A stretch of 38,002 nt of DNA from Alphaproteobacteria bacterium (GCA_003697125.1 RFGB01000079.1:1-38002), one strand, 5' to 3'. Shown: positions 16,069-24,054, counted from the stretch's first letter. Notes: a model not told the origin generated them from the letters alone. Translations and numbers: made by a program.

Positions 16069-16080
16069 CCCGGCGCCGGG
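16069..16080. terminator. 12-bp perfect palindrome between convergent coxL-like and lipoprotein genes
   Basis: CCCGGCGCCGGG occupies the 22-bp gap between two convergent stop codons. It could form a bidirectional transcript-end hairpin, but lacks a T-tract on either side, so termination is only a suggestion. Confidence 0.35.
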
Positions 16081-16566
16081 TCAGCAGGCGGCGGGACGGG
16101 CGAGGGTGAAGGCCGGCGGCGGGCGGCAGCGCGCGAAGGGGAAGGGCGGCGCCGCCGCCCGCGCCAGGCCGAAGGGGTCGCCCGCCAGCACCGCGGCAAC
16201 CTCGTCCGCCGCGCGCAGGCGCGGCCGGCATTCCCAGTCCGCCGGTCCCAGCATCTCCGGCGCGCGGGGGCCGAAATAGCGGCACAGCATCTCGCCCGCG
16301 CGGGTCATGTGCGCGCCCATGTTGCGGATGCGGAAGCCATCCTCGATCCGCCACAGGCCGTGGACCAGCCCCCCCTGCGGCGCCCACAGCACCGCGCGGC
16401 CGCCGGCGGCCAGGTATTCCACCCGGAACCCCTCGGCAGGATCGAACAGCAGATAGGTGTGTTCCGCCGCCGGATAGTCCGCGACGGCGGGATCGCGGAT
16501 GATGTCCGAGGGGTAAGGACCGCTGCAGGCGGCCAGGATCAGCAGCAGCAGCGTGGCCATGCGCAT
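16081..16566 (-). CDS. Small lipoprotein of unknown function
   Basis: 161 residues. The N-terminus RMATLLLLILAACSGPYPSD is a textbook lipoprotein signal with lipobox LAAC, so the mature protein should be lipidated at Cys and anchored to a membrane. The start at 16566 was preferred over the internal Met codon at 16560 because GGAG lies 10 nt upstream. The mature part has aromatic-rich strands (YLLFDPAEGFRVEYLAAGG, VLWAPQGGLVHGLWRIEDGF) suggestive of a compact beta domain, plus FGPRAPEMLGPADWEC. No family is recognised with certainty. The 5' extension in the ORF track overlaps cbiB and is not needed. It converges on the coxL-like gene. Confidence 0.75.
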   Translation of the reverse strand: MRMATLLLLILAACSGPYPSDIIRDPAVADYPAAEHTYLLFDPAEGFRVEYLAAGGRAVLWAPQGGLVHGLWRIEDGFRIRNMGAHMTRAGEMLCRYFGPRAPEMLGPADWECRPRLRAADEVAAVLAGDPFGLARAAAPPFPFARCRPPPAFTLARPAAC

Positions 16567-16640
16567 CGGTGTCCGTCTCCGCCGGTTGGCCGGTCGGCGC
16601 CATCTGGCCGCGGGAAGGTGAAGAAAGCCTGAAGACCGGA

Positions 16641-17597
16641 TCAGCCCGCGGCGGCCGGCAGCGTCCCGGCCGACCAGTCCCAGGTCAGCCAGGCCACGCC
16701 GGCGAGGATGAGCACCAGCACGCCCCAGGCCCGCCACAGGAGCCAGATCGCCCGCCTGAGGTCGCGCTGGGTCAGCGCGCGGCGGGCGCGGCCGTTGATC
16801 CAGGGGTCGTCGGTGACCTCGCCATCATAGACCCGCGGCCCCGAGGTGGCGATTCCCAGCGCCCCGGCCATGGCCGCCTCGGGCCAGCCGCTGTTGGGGG
16901 TGACATGCAGGCTGGCATCCGAGAGCATGACGTCGCCCGCGCTCTGCCGAAGCGCGGCGATCATGATCAGCCCGCCGGCGATGCGCGCCGGGATCCAGCC
17001 CATGCGGTGCTTCAGCGCCGCGGCGAAGCGGCCGAAATCGACATGGCGTTCGTCCACATGGCCGATCAGGCTGTCGGCGGTCTGCACGACCCTGTAGACC
17101 GCGAGCCCCGGCAGGCCGAGCAGGAGGAACCAGAAGGCCGGGGCGACCAGATCGTCGAGAAAGCCCTCGGCCCCCGCCTCGATCGCCGCGCGGGCGACGC
17201 CGCTCTCGTCCAGGTCATGGATGTCGCGCGCGGTCAGCCGCGCCACCGCCCCGCGCGCCGCCTCGATGCCCTCGGCGAAGCCGCGCCGCACCGCCCACAG
17301 CCGGCGCATCAGGCTGCCATGGGCGATGAGGATCGCCGCCCCCGCCGCCTCCAGCAGGCCGTGATCGGGAATCATCTCGACCAGCCCGCCCGCGGCGGCG
17401 GCGGCGAGCGCGAGCAGGGCGACGAGGATCCCCCCCCGCAGCGCGCGGTGCCGGCCGCGGTTGAAGCGGGCGTCGGCGCGGGCGATGATGCGCCCGGCCA
17501 GGGCGACGGGATGGGGGATTCGCGACCACAGCCGGGGGGGATCGCCGAACAGCGCATCCAGAAGGATCGCGGCGAGCAGCATCTCGATGTGGTTCAT
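16641..17597 (-). CDS. cbiB: Adenosylcobinamide-phosphate synthase
   Basis: 318-residue inner-membrane protein of the CbiB/CobD family. It joins adenosylcobyric acid to (R)-1-amino-2-propanol phosphate (or aminopropanol) in late cobalamin synthesis. Recognised motifs: LLAAILLDALFGDPPRLW at the N-terminus, IPHPVALAGRII, ARDIHDLDESGVARAAIEAG, and TPNSGWPEAAMAGALG near residue 235. Three to five hydrophobic segments are evident (about 50-75, 145-165, 205-225, 285-305). It stands alone on the minus strand with no other cob genes and no visible B12-box riboswitch in the 158 bp upstream. It is divergent from the receiver-domain gene. Confidence 0.94.
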   Translation of the reverse strand: MNHIEMLLAAILLDALFGDPPRLWSRIPHPVALAGRIIARADARFNRGRHRALRGGILVALLALAAAAAGGLVEMIPDHGLLEAAGAAILIAHGSLMRRLWAVRRGFAEGIEAARGAVARLTARDIHDLDESGVARAAIEAGAEGFLDDLVAPAFWFLLLGLPGLAVYRVVQTADSLIGHVDERHVDFGRFAAALKHRMGWIPARIAGGLIMIAALRQSAGDVMLSDASLHVTPNSGWPEAAMAGALGIATSGPRVYDGEVTDDPWINGRARRALTQRDLRRAIWLLWRAWGVLVLILAGVAWLTWDWSAGTLPAAAG

Positions 17598-17665
17598 CGC
17601 CCGGCGCGCTCCCCCTTGCGGCGCTGGTCCCCAGGCCCGGCCTTCGCCAACCTAGGGTTGCGACG

Positions 17666-17680
17666 TTAACGGATTGTTAG
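17666..17680. promoter_or_regulatory. CtrA-box-like sequence upstream of the receiver-domain gene
   Basis: TTAA-CGGATTG-TTAG differs by one base from the alphaproteobacterial CtrA consensus half-site pair TTAA-N7-TTAA. It lies in an unusually AT-rich patch (17664-17703) that also holds TATAAA at 17687-17692, a -10-like hexamer. Binding is inferred from the match alone. Confidence 0.35.
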
Positions 17681-17716
17681 GAGTTGTATAAAATTCTACA
17701 TATTGCGCGAGGGGAA

Positions 17717-17736
17717 CGCGCGGCGAAAGCCGCGCG
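17717..17736 (+). promoter_or_regulatory. Perfect GAAA-tetraloop hairpin in the leader of the receiver-domain gene
   Basis: CGCGCGGC-GAAA-GCCGCGCG forms an 8-bp perfect GC stem capped by a GNRA tetraloop, ending 19 nt before the ATG at 17756. It is upstream of, not overlapping, the weak GGGTGGA ribosome-binding site. It might stabilise the mRNA 5' end or serve as a protein or RNA tertiary contact site. Confidence 0.5.
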
Positions 17737-17755
17737 ATGGCGCATCGGGTGGAAC

Positions 17756-18148
17756 ATGAGAGTCCTCATCGTCGAGCACAACGCGGATCTCGGCCGGATA
17801 TGGGGGCGGTTTCTCGAACGCCGGGGGATCGCCGTCGATCTGGCCACCAATCTGGAGGAGGCAGTCAAGTTACTGAGATTCAACGATTATGATGCGCTGG
17901 TCCTGCAGCTGGTCCTGCCCGATGGCGGCGCGATCGCGATTTCCGACTATGCGACCTATCGCAACCCCGACATCGCCATCATCACCGTCACCAATTCGGG
18001 CTTCTTTTCGGACGGGTCGGTGTTCGATCTGATTCCCAACGCCCGGTCGATGGTCAGCACGCCGCTTCGGCCCGATGACCTGGCGGCGATGATCGAGCAT
18101 TTCACCGCCGCCCGCAGCCGGTCGCATCAGGCCTTGCGCCGCGCCTGA
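17756..18148 (+). CDS. Stand-alone degenerate receiver (pseudo-response-regulator) domain
   Basis: 130 residues comprising just a CheY-like receiver plus a short basic tail. The fold is clear: RVLIVEHNADLGRIWGRFLERRG, then DYDALVLQLVLPDGG, then DIAIITVTNSG, then STPLRPDDLAAMIEHF. Key residues are altered. The acidic pair at beta-1 is E7/H8, the phospho-acceptor Asp is Gln (Q51), and the conserved Lys is Thr (T102); Thr77/79 is near the usual switch position. Aspartyl phosphorylation is thus unlikely, and the protein probably signals by binding partners or by expression level. The upstream TTG start in the track was rejected because the receiver begins at the ATG and the hairpin lies in between. 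The 3' end overlaps the GST gene antisense by 22 bp. Confidence 0.85.
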   Translation: MRVLIVEHNADLGRIWGRFLERRGIAVDLATNLEEAVKLLRFNDYDALVLQLVLPDGGAIAISDYATYRNPDIAIITVTNSGFFSDGSVFDLIPNARSMVSTPLRPDDLAAMIEHFTAARSRSHQALRRA

Positions 18149-19134
18149 TCGGGCGCGGCCGCGCCCCGTCCGTGCGGCGCGGTCCAGTCCATGTCCGGTC
18201 CGATCGGGATGATCCGGTGCGGATTGATGCTGTCATGGCTGTAGTGATAGTGCCGGGTGATGTGGGCGAAGTCGGTCGTCTCGGCCACGCCCGGCCACTG
18301 GTAGAGCTCGCGCGCATAGGCCCACAGGTTGGGATAGTCCACGAGCCGCCTGCGGTTGCACTTGAAGTGGCCGTGATAGACCAGGTCGAAGCGCAGGAGC
18401 GTGGTCAGCAGCCGCCAGTCCGCCTCGGTCACTCGCGCGCCGGTCAGATAGCGGCTGGCGGCCAGATGCCCCTCCAGCCAGTCCAGCGTGGCGAACAGCG
18501 CCCGCACCGCCTCGTCATAGGCCGCCTGCGTGGTGGCGAAGCCGGCGCGGTAGACGCCGTTGTTCACCGTCTCGTAGATGCGCGCATTGATCGGTTCGAT
18601 CGCCGCCCGCAGATCCTCGGGCCAGAAATCGGCGCGGTTGCCGGTGATGTGGTCGAAGGCCGAATTGAACATCCGGATGATCTCGGATGATTCGTTCGAC
18701 ACGATGGTGCGGCGCTGCCGGTCCCACAGCACCGGCACGGTGACCCGGCCCGAGCATTTCGGGTCCGCGGCCAGATAGACCTCGCGCAGGAAGCGGCAGC
18801 CCAGCACGCTGTCGCCGGTCGTGCCGGGGAAGTCCGTGGCGAAGGTCCAGCCGTCCTCCAGCATGTCGGGATGGACGACATCGACGCTGATGTGGGGCGC
18901 AAGCCCCTTCAGCGCGCGGAAGATCAGCGTGCGGTGCGCCCAGGGGCAGGCCAGCGAGACATAGAGGTGATAGCGTCCGCTCTCGGCGGGAAAGCCCCCC
19001 TCGCCCGACGGGCCAGGCGCGCCGTCCGGCGTGATCCAGTTGCGAAACCGCGTGGGCTGGCGCCGGAACCGCCCCCCGCTGGCGCCGGTGTCATACCAGC
19101 CCGGCCGCCAGACGCCATCGACAAGCTGTCCCAT
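18127..19134 (-). CDS. Glutathionyl-hydroquinone reductase (xi-class GST, YqjG/PcpF/ECM4 type)
   Basis: 335 residues, matching the long xi-class GSTs. The catalytic motif SLACPWAHRTLIF places the nucleophilic Cys at residue 63, the same position as in E. coli YqjG. Further family blocks are VSNESSEIIRMFNSAFD (glutathione-binding), INARIYETVNNGVYRAGFAT and FDLVYHGHFKCNRRRLVDYP, and the C-terminal HYHYSHDSINPHRIIPIGP is characteristic. These enzymes reduce glutathionyl-(hydro)quinones to hydroquinones, helping recycle quinones that react with glutathione. In a strain that produces homogentisate, which auto-oxidises to a benzoquinone, such an activity is plausible housekeeping, though the gene is 5 kb from the hmg operon. 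Confidence 0.93.
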   Translation of the reverse strand: MGQLVDGVWRPGWYDTGASGGRFRRQPTRFRNWITPDGAPGPSGEGGFPAESGRYHLYVSLACPWAHRTLIFRALKGLAPHISVDVVHPDMLEDGWTFATDFPGTTGDSVLGCRFLREVYLAADPKCSGRVTVPVLWDRQRRTIVSNESSEIIRMFNSAFDHITGNRADFWPEDLRAAIEPINARIYETVNNGVYRAGFATTQAAYDEAVRALFATLDWLEGHLAASRYLTGARVTEADWRLLTTLLRFDLVYHGHFKCNRRRLVDYPNLWAYARELYQWPGVAETTDFAHITRHYHYSHDSINPHRIIPIGPDMDWTAPHGRGAAAPDQARRKA

Positions 19135-19212
19135 GTGCCATCCCTTCTGCCATCGGCGCGATCCTGCCGCGCCGCCGCCGCCCCGCGCAAGCCCGCCCGG
19201 ACGGCCCGCGGG

Positions 19213-19710
19213 TCAGCGCAGCGCGCGCGCGGCGATGGCGGCGAAGGCCGCGTCGAGCTCCTCGGCCGCCCGGGCCAGTTCCGCACCGCCCTCGTCCAGA
19301 TAGGGGGCCAGCACATGGCTGGGCCGCTTCCAGGCCAGCGTCGCGGTGCCGTCGGGATTCTCGGTGACGTAGAAGCGGATCGGTGCCTCGATCATCGCCG
19401 CCGTGGACAGCCGCAGGATGCGCACCGCATAGTCGTTGCGAAACACCCCCAGCACCCGGTTGCCGGGGATGGCGATGCCGCGGCTGCGGGCGGCCTCGGT
19501 GGGGCCCGCCTCGGTCACCAGCCCGAACCCCTCGGCCCGGATCGCCCCGCGCAGGCGCGCGAGCAGGCCGGGATAGTCCAGCCCGGTGGCGATCACCTCC
19601 CAGCCCGGGCGCGGCGTCAGCGGCCCCGCCGGCGCGGCGCCCGCCACCATCCCCGCCATCATCCCCGCCGCCAGCAGGGCGCGGGCCGTCGCGATCAGCC
19701 ACCGGGTCAT
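19213..19710 (-). CDS. Exported DUF302 domain protein
   Basis: 165 residues. The N-terminus TRWLIATARALLAAGMMAGMVAGAAPA is a signal-peptide-like or membrane-anchor segment. The remainder is a DUF302 domain: DYPGLLARLRGAIRAEGFGLV, then GNRVLGVFRNDYAVRILR, APIRFYVTENPDGTATLAWKRPS and a C-terminal helix. DUF302 proteins are often encoded next to sulfur-metabolism or transport genes; their biochemical role is not settled. ATG 19710 overlaps the stop of the upstream YeeE/YedE gene (ATGA), so the two are translationally coupled and the protein probably works with that transporter in the periplasm. Confidence 0.88.
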   Translation of the reverse strand: MTRWLIATARALLAAGMMAGMVAGAAPAGPLTPRPGWEVIATGLDYPGLLARLRGAIRAEGFGLVTEAGPTEAARSRGIAIPGNRVLGVFRNDYAVRILRLSTAAMIEAPIRFYVTENPDGTATLAWKRPSHVLAPYLDEGGAELARAAEELDAAFAAIAARALR

Positions 19711-20876
19711 GTCCGTTCTCCCTGAAGGGCGGGCGTGGCCGGATCCATCCCCAGCCATGCCCGCAGCCGCACCGCCAGCGCCGAACCCGCCATCGCCCAG
19801 GCCAGCCACCACAGCCCGTGCAGGCTGCCCGAAGTGACCCCGCCCAGATAGGCCCCGATGTTGCAGCCATGGGCGAGACGGGCGCCATAGCCCATCAGCA
19901 GCCCGCCGGCGATGGCGGTGGCGATGTCGCGCCCCGACAGGCCGGCGCGGGGGCGGAAGCGCCCGGCCAGCCCCGCCGCCAGAAGCGCGCCGGCCATGAT
20001 GCCGAGATTGGATGCGTTGACCGGCGCCGAGAGCGGCCCCCCGGCCAGATCCGCCGCCCGCCAGCCCTGCCAGTAGTCCAGCGCCGCGGGGTCGAGCCCC
20101 AGCGCCTGGGCCGCCTGCGCGCCCCAGACCGCGAAGCCATAGGTCACGCCCCACGGCTGGCCCAGAACGGCGAACCACAGCGCGCCCACCGCCGCCAGCA
20201 CGGCCGCCCCGGCGGTCAGGCTCCACGGGCCGCGCAGCAGGCTGACCGTGCGGCCCATCGGGGCAAGGCCGCCATGGCGCCGCCATTCGATCAGCGCCGT
20301 CAGCAGGCCGAGCGCGCCCAGCAATGCCAGCATCGCCGCCAGCGCCGCCGGCCAGCCGAGCGCCGCGATCAGCGAATAGCCCGCCCGGCTGCCCGGCAGG
20401 GCCGCCCAGACCGGCCAGTGCCATGTCGCCCAGGCCGAACCGGCGATGAAGGCGGCCAAGGTCAGCAGCATCCGCACCGACCCGCCCCCTGCGGCATAGA
20501 GCGTGCCCGAGGCGCATCCGCCCCCGAGCTGCATGCCGATACCGAAGGCGAAGGCGCCGATCGCCGGGGCAAGCCCCACCGGCATCACCACCCCGCGCGC
20601 CTGCCCCGCGCCGATCAGCGGGAAGGAGACGAGGCAGATCAACCCGATCAGCAGGAACTGCGCCCGAAGCCCCGCCCCGCGCCGCGCGCGCAGGAAATGC
20701 CGCCAGGCGGAACTGAAGCCGAAGGCCGCGTGATGCAGCGCAAGCCCGGCCAGCATCCCGATCAGCGCCGCCGCGCCATGGCGCGGCCCCTGTGCGGCCG
20801 CAGCCAGCCACAACAGCCCCGCCCCCGCAAGCGCGGTCGCCACCACCGGCAGCTGAATCCGTCCCGTCCCGGTCAT
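19707..20876 (-). CDS. YeeE/YedE (TsuA-type) thiosulfate/sulfur transporter
   Basis: 389-residue polytopic membrane protein with an internal two-fold repeat. Both halves carry the conserved Cys-Gly motif of the DUF395/YeeE family: MQLGGGCASGTLYAAGGGS (about residue 113) and ARLAHGCNIGAYLGGVTSGS (about 335). In characterised TsuA such Cys residues relay thiosulfate across the membrane. About nine hydrophobic helices are seen. The product is coupled to the DUF302 protein; no TusA-like (YeeD) gene, often the partner, is present. A periplasmic-to-cytoplasmic sulfur uptake role is inferred from the family. Confidence 0.9.
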   Translation of the reverse strand: MTGTGRIQLPVVATALAGAGLLWLAAAAQGPRHGAAALIGMLAGLALHHAAFGFSSAWRHFLRARRGAGLRAQFLLIGLICLVSFPLIGAGQARGVVMPVGLAPAIGAFAFGIGMQLGGGCASGTLYAAGGGSVRMLLTLAAFIAGSAWATWHWPVWAALPGSRAGYSLIAALGWPAALAAMLALLGALGLLTALIEWRRHGGLAPMGRTVSLLRGPWSLTAGAAVLAAVGALWFAVLGQPWGVTYGFAVWGAQAAQALGLDPAALDYWQGWRAADLAGGPLSAPVNASNLGIMAGALLAAGLAGRFRPRAGLSGRDIATAIAGGLLMGYGARLAHGCNIGAYLGGVTSGSLHGLWWLAWAMAGSALAVRLRAWLGMDPATPALQGERT

Positions 20877-20904
20877 CTGGCCGCATCCCTCGCCGCCCCG
20901 GCTT

Positions 20905-20931
20905 CATCTTCGCGCAACCGCATCTTCGCGC
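20905..20931. repeat. Direct repeat of CATCTTCGCGC upstream of the YeeE gene
   Basis: CATCTTCGCGC occurs at 20905-20915 and again at 20921-20931, a 16-bp period. It lies in the 218-bp divergent region between the YeeE/YedE and TTC38-like genes. Two same-face copies could be a regulator binding array, or the duplication may be chance in GC-rich DNA. Nothing else is evident in that gap. Confidence 0.35.
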
Positions 20932-21094
20932 GACGGCCGCCCCGCGTTACCCCGCATGCCGCGCCCATGCGGTCACAAGCGGGTGAGGCGGGCGCGCCTT
21001 GCCGGCCGCGCCATGCCATAGTCGGCGCAGGGTTCCGGCTGCGCGCCGGGGATTCGCCGCCCCGGGCGCAGCGAGGGAACAGGACGGGTGTCAG

Positions 21095-22444
21095 ATGCAG
21101 CATGACGTGAACGGTCTTGCCGTGGCGCTGCCCGATGCGGCGCGCGCGGCGGACTGGAACGAGGTCCAGCGCGGCTTCCTCGCCCATGCCGCCAGCACCG
21201 CCGCGGCGCTGGAACGCGTGCTGGCCGCGGCGCCCGACTTCGCGCTGGGCCATGCGGCGCGCGGGCTGTTCCTGCTGCTGCTGGCCCGGCGCGAGCTGCT
21301 GCCCGAGGCATGGGCCTGCCTGCGCCGGGCGCGGGCAGGCGTGGCCGATGCCCGCGCCGGCCATCACATCCGCGCCCTGCGCGCGGCGCTGGGGGGGCGG
21401 CTGCGCGCGGCCGCCGACATCCTCGACGACGCGCTGGCCATCTGGCCGACCGATGCCCTGGCGATGAAGCTGGTGCAGGCGCTGCGCTTCATGGCCGGGG
21501 ATCGCGCGGGGATGCGCGCGTCGCTCGAATCGATCGCGCCGCAATGGCAGGATCATCCGCTGCGGGGCTATCTGATGGGCTGCATGGCCTTCGCGCTGGA
21601 GGAGGCGGGCGACTGGCGCCGCGCCGAGGCGCTGGGGCGCGAGGGGCTGGCGCTGGCCCCGGACGATGCCTGGGGGCTGCATGCGGTCGCCCATGTGATG
21701 GACATGACCGGCCGGCCCGGGGACGGCATCGCCTGGCTGGGCGCGCAGCCCGAACGCTGGGCGCACTGCAACAACTTCGGCTATCACGTCTGGTGGCACC
21801 TGGCGCTGTTCCACCTCGACAGCGGCGCGCGGGATGCCGCGCTCGCGCTCTATGACCGGCGGGTGCGCCCCGAGCCGACCGACGATTTCCGCGACATCGC
21901 CAATGCCGCCTCGCTGCTGATGCGCTTCGAGATCGAGGGCGTGCCGACCGGCCGGCGCTGGGAGGAGCTGGCCGATCTCGCCGCCCGGCGGATCGATGAC
22001 GGCATGCTGGTCTTCGCCGACCTGCACTATCTGCTGGCGCTGCTGCGCGCCGGCCGCGCGGCCGAGGCCGACGCGCTGGTCGCCCGCATCGCGCGCGATG
22101 CCGCCAGTCCCGGCGGGCATGAACAGCACGAGGTCGCCGCCTTGGCCGGGCTGCCGCTGGCGCGCGGGCTCAAGCTGTTCCGCGACGGCGCCTTCGGCGC
22201 GGCGCTGCGCCAGCTGCGCGCGGGGCTGGCGCGCCAGCAGGCGCTGGGCGGCAGCCATGCCCAGCGCGACCTGTTCTGGCGGCTGACGGTCGAGGCGGCG
22301 CTGCGCGCGGGCGATGTCACCGCCGCCGCGGCGCTGCTGGCCGAGCGCGGCCTTGCGCGCGGCAGCGCCGACCCCTACACCCGGCGCTGCATGGCGCGCA
22401 TCGCCGCCCGCCGGCGGGCGCTGGCCGGGGTGGCGGCCGCGTAG
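21095..22444 (+). CDS. TTC38-like tetratricopeptide repeat protein
   Basis: 449 residues built of helical repeats, with no signal peptide. It follows the tetratricopeptide-repeat-protein-38 family: NEVQRGFLAHAASTAAALERVL, DFALGHAARGLFLLLL near residue 50, and PLRGYLMGCMAFALEEAGDW. The strongly conserved block is DDAWGLHAVAHVMDMTGRPG (about 190-210), followed by FGYHVWWHLALFHLDSG. FADLHYLLALLRAG and HAQRDLFWRLTVEAAL occur toward the C-terminus. The conserved His residues in the central blocks hint at more than scaffolding, but the function of this family is not known to me. The ATG at 21095 fits the family start. It is followed after 10 bp by the OpgC-like gene, suggesting co-transcription. 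Confidence 0.82.
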   Translation: MQHDVNGLAVALPDAARAADWNEVQRGFLAHAASTAAALERVLAAAPDFALGHAARGLFLLLLARRELLPEAWACLRRARAGVADARAGHHIRALRAALGGRLRAAADILDDALAIWPTDALAMKLVQALRFMAGDRAGMRASLESIAPQWQDHPLRGYLMGCMAFALEEAGDWRRAEALGREGLALAPDDAWGLHAVAHVMDMTGRPGDGIAWLGAQPERWAHCNNFGYHVWWHLALFHLDSGARDAALALYDRRVRPEPTDDFRDIANAASLLMRFEIEGVPTGRRWEELADLAARRIDDGMLVFADLHYLLALLRAGRAAEADALVARIARDAASPGGHEQHEVAALAGLPLARGLKLFRDGAFGAALRQLRAGLARQQALGGSHAQRDLFWRLTVEAALRAGDVTAAAALLAERGLARGSADPYTRRCMARIAARRRALAGVAAA

Positions 22445-22454
22445 GACCGGGGCG

Positions 22455-23983
22455 ATGAGTGGCGAGCCGAACAGGGCACGGGACCCGCGCCTCGACTTCT
22501 TCCGCGGGCTGGCGATGTTCATCATCCTGCTGGCTCATACCCCGGGCAATGGCTGGACGCTGTGGATCCCCGCGCGGTTCGGCTTCTCGGACGCCACCGA
22601 GATCTTCGTCTTCTGTTCGGGCTTCGCCTCGGCGCTGGCCTTCGGCGCGATCTTCCTGCGCCGCGGCTGGCTGATCGGCACCGCCCGGATCGCCTGGCGC
22701 ATCTGGCAGGTCTACTGGGCGCAGATCGGCATGGTGCTGGCCACCGCGCTGCTGCTCTATCTGGTGGACCGTCAGGGCTGGGGCGACCCGGCGATCCGCT
22801 ATGTGGCGCGCGTGCCGCTGCCGCCACTGTTCGAGGATACCGGCGAGGCGCTCCTGGGTCTTGCCACGCTGACCTGGGTGCCGAACTACTTCGACATCCT
22901 GCCGATGTATCTGGTGATCCTGGCGATGGTGCCGGCGGTGATGGCGATCCGGCGCATCGCCGGGGCGGGGGCGGTGGCGGTGGTGCTGGCGGCGATGTGG
23001 CTTGCGACCAATCTGGGGCTGATGGATCTGCCCTCGCGGCCCTGGGCGCCGGACATCCCGTGGTTCTTCAACCCCTTCGCCTGGCAGCTGGTCTTCTTCA
23101 CCGGCTTCGCGCTTGCCATGGGCTGGCTGCCCGCCCCGCCGGTCAGCCGGCGCCTGGTGCGGCTTGCCGCGGCCTATGTCCTGCTGACCCTGCCCATCGC
23201 CTGGTTCCGCATCCATCAGGGGCTGTGGCTGCCCGATGACTGGCTGGTGCAGGACTGGATCGCCGAGCTGCGGGCGCTGAGCGAACCGCTGTGGTGGAAG
23301 ACCTGGCTGGGGGCGGCGCGCTATGTGCATTTCCTGGCGCTGGCCTATCTGGCCTGGGTGGCGGTGGGGCCGGGGGGGCGGCGGCTGAGCGAGGGCTGGG
23401 CGCCGCCGGGGCGGCCCTCGGCGGCGGTGCAGTGGCTTGCCGCGGCGGTGGCGCTGGCCACGCTGCCCTATTCTGGATCGACGAGATCGCCCGCCTCTCG
23501 CCGGCGCTGGACCGCTGGCTGTATCACCAGCTTTCGGTCACCGCGACGCGCTGGCTCGGGACCGATCTCCTGGTGCCCGGCGAGCGGATCGGCATGGTGC
23601 AGCTGGCCCATCTGCTGGCGCTGGTGGTGCTGGGCTGGGCCGCCATCGGCCCGGGCGGGCGCGCCTTCGTGACCGGCGCGGGGTTCGTCCGGCTGGTGCC
23701 GGTGATCCGCAAGGTCGGCTCGCAGTCGCTGGCGGTGTTCCTGGTCTCGATGGTGCTGGCCCAGGCCAATGGCGTGATCCTCGACCGGATCGGCAGCGGG
23801 TTCTGGGCGCTGTGGCTGGTCAATCTGTGGGGCTTCGCGGTGCTGGTGGGGGTGGCGTATCTTGCCGGCTGGTTCCGCAGCCAGCCCTGGCGCGCGCGCC
23901 AGGCCGCCCCCGCGGCCGGTCCCCGTCCCGCGCCGGAGCGCGGGGCGGGCGGGGCCGCGGCGCTGGGCCTGTCCGCGCGCTGA
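22455..23983 (+). pseudogene. OpgC-type acyltransferase (glucan succinyltransferase-like), interrupted by one frameshift
   Basis: The N-terminal RDPRLDFFRGLAMFIILLAH and FGFSDATEIFVFCSGFASALAFG are signatures of OpgC-domain membrane proteins, which decorate osmoregulated periplasmic glucans with succinyl or related groups. About ten hydrophobic helices follow. The frame breaks at 23469-23472. Upstream frame (from 22455) reads ...ALATLPY then turns to nonsense (SGSTRSPASRRR). The frame open from 23291 continues sensibly as FWIDEIARLSPALDRWLYHQL through further membrane helices to the stop at 23981-23983. Adding a single T (TATTCTGG to TATTTCTGG) restores LPYFWIDEIARL and a ~509-residue protein. 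Real inactivation, phase variation or a sequencing indel cannot be told apart here. opgH lies 4 kb downstream; opgG is not in the window. Confidence 0.8.
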
Positions 23984-24006
23984 GCGCGCCCCGCCCGCGG
24001 GCGGGG
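23975..24006 (+). terminator. Paired GC hairpins after the OpgC-like gene
   Basis: GCGCGC-TGA-GCGCGC (23975-23989) puts the stop codon in a hairpin loop. It abuts CCCCGCCCG-CGGGCGGGG (23989-24006), an 18-bp perfect palindrome. They may form alternative stems at the transcript end. There is no long T-tract, only CGTCTT further on. Confidence 0.4.
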
Positions 24007-24054
24007 TGCCGCCACGTCTTGCGCCGGGGCGGATTCTCGATCAGGTTCTTCCGG

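Noticed and set aside
17598-17755. Possible cobalamin riboswitch upstream of cbiB
   Set aside because: No B12-box-like GCCACTG or extended leader structure was found on the minus strand; the only clear hairpin belongs to the divergent leader.
23291-23983. Separate 230-aa gene downstream of the OpgC-like gene
   Set aside because: It continues the OpgC-like membrane protein after a one-base shift; its first ~60 residues are an out-of-frame shadow.
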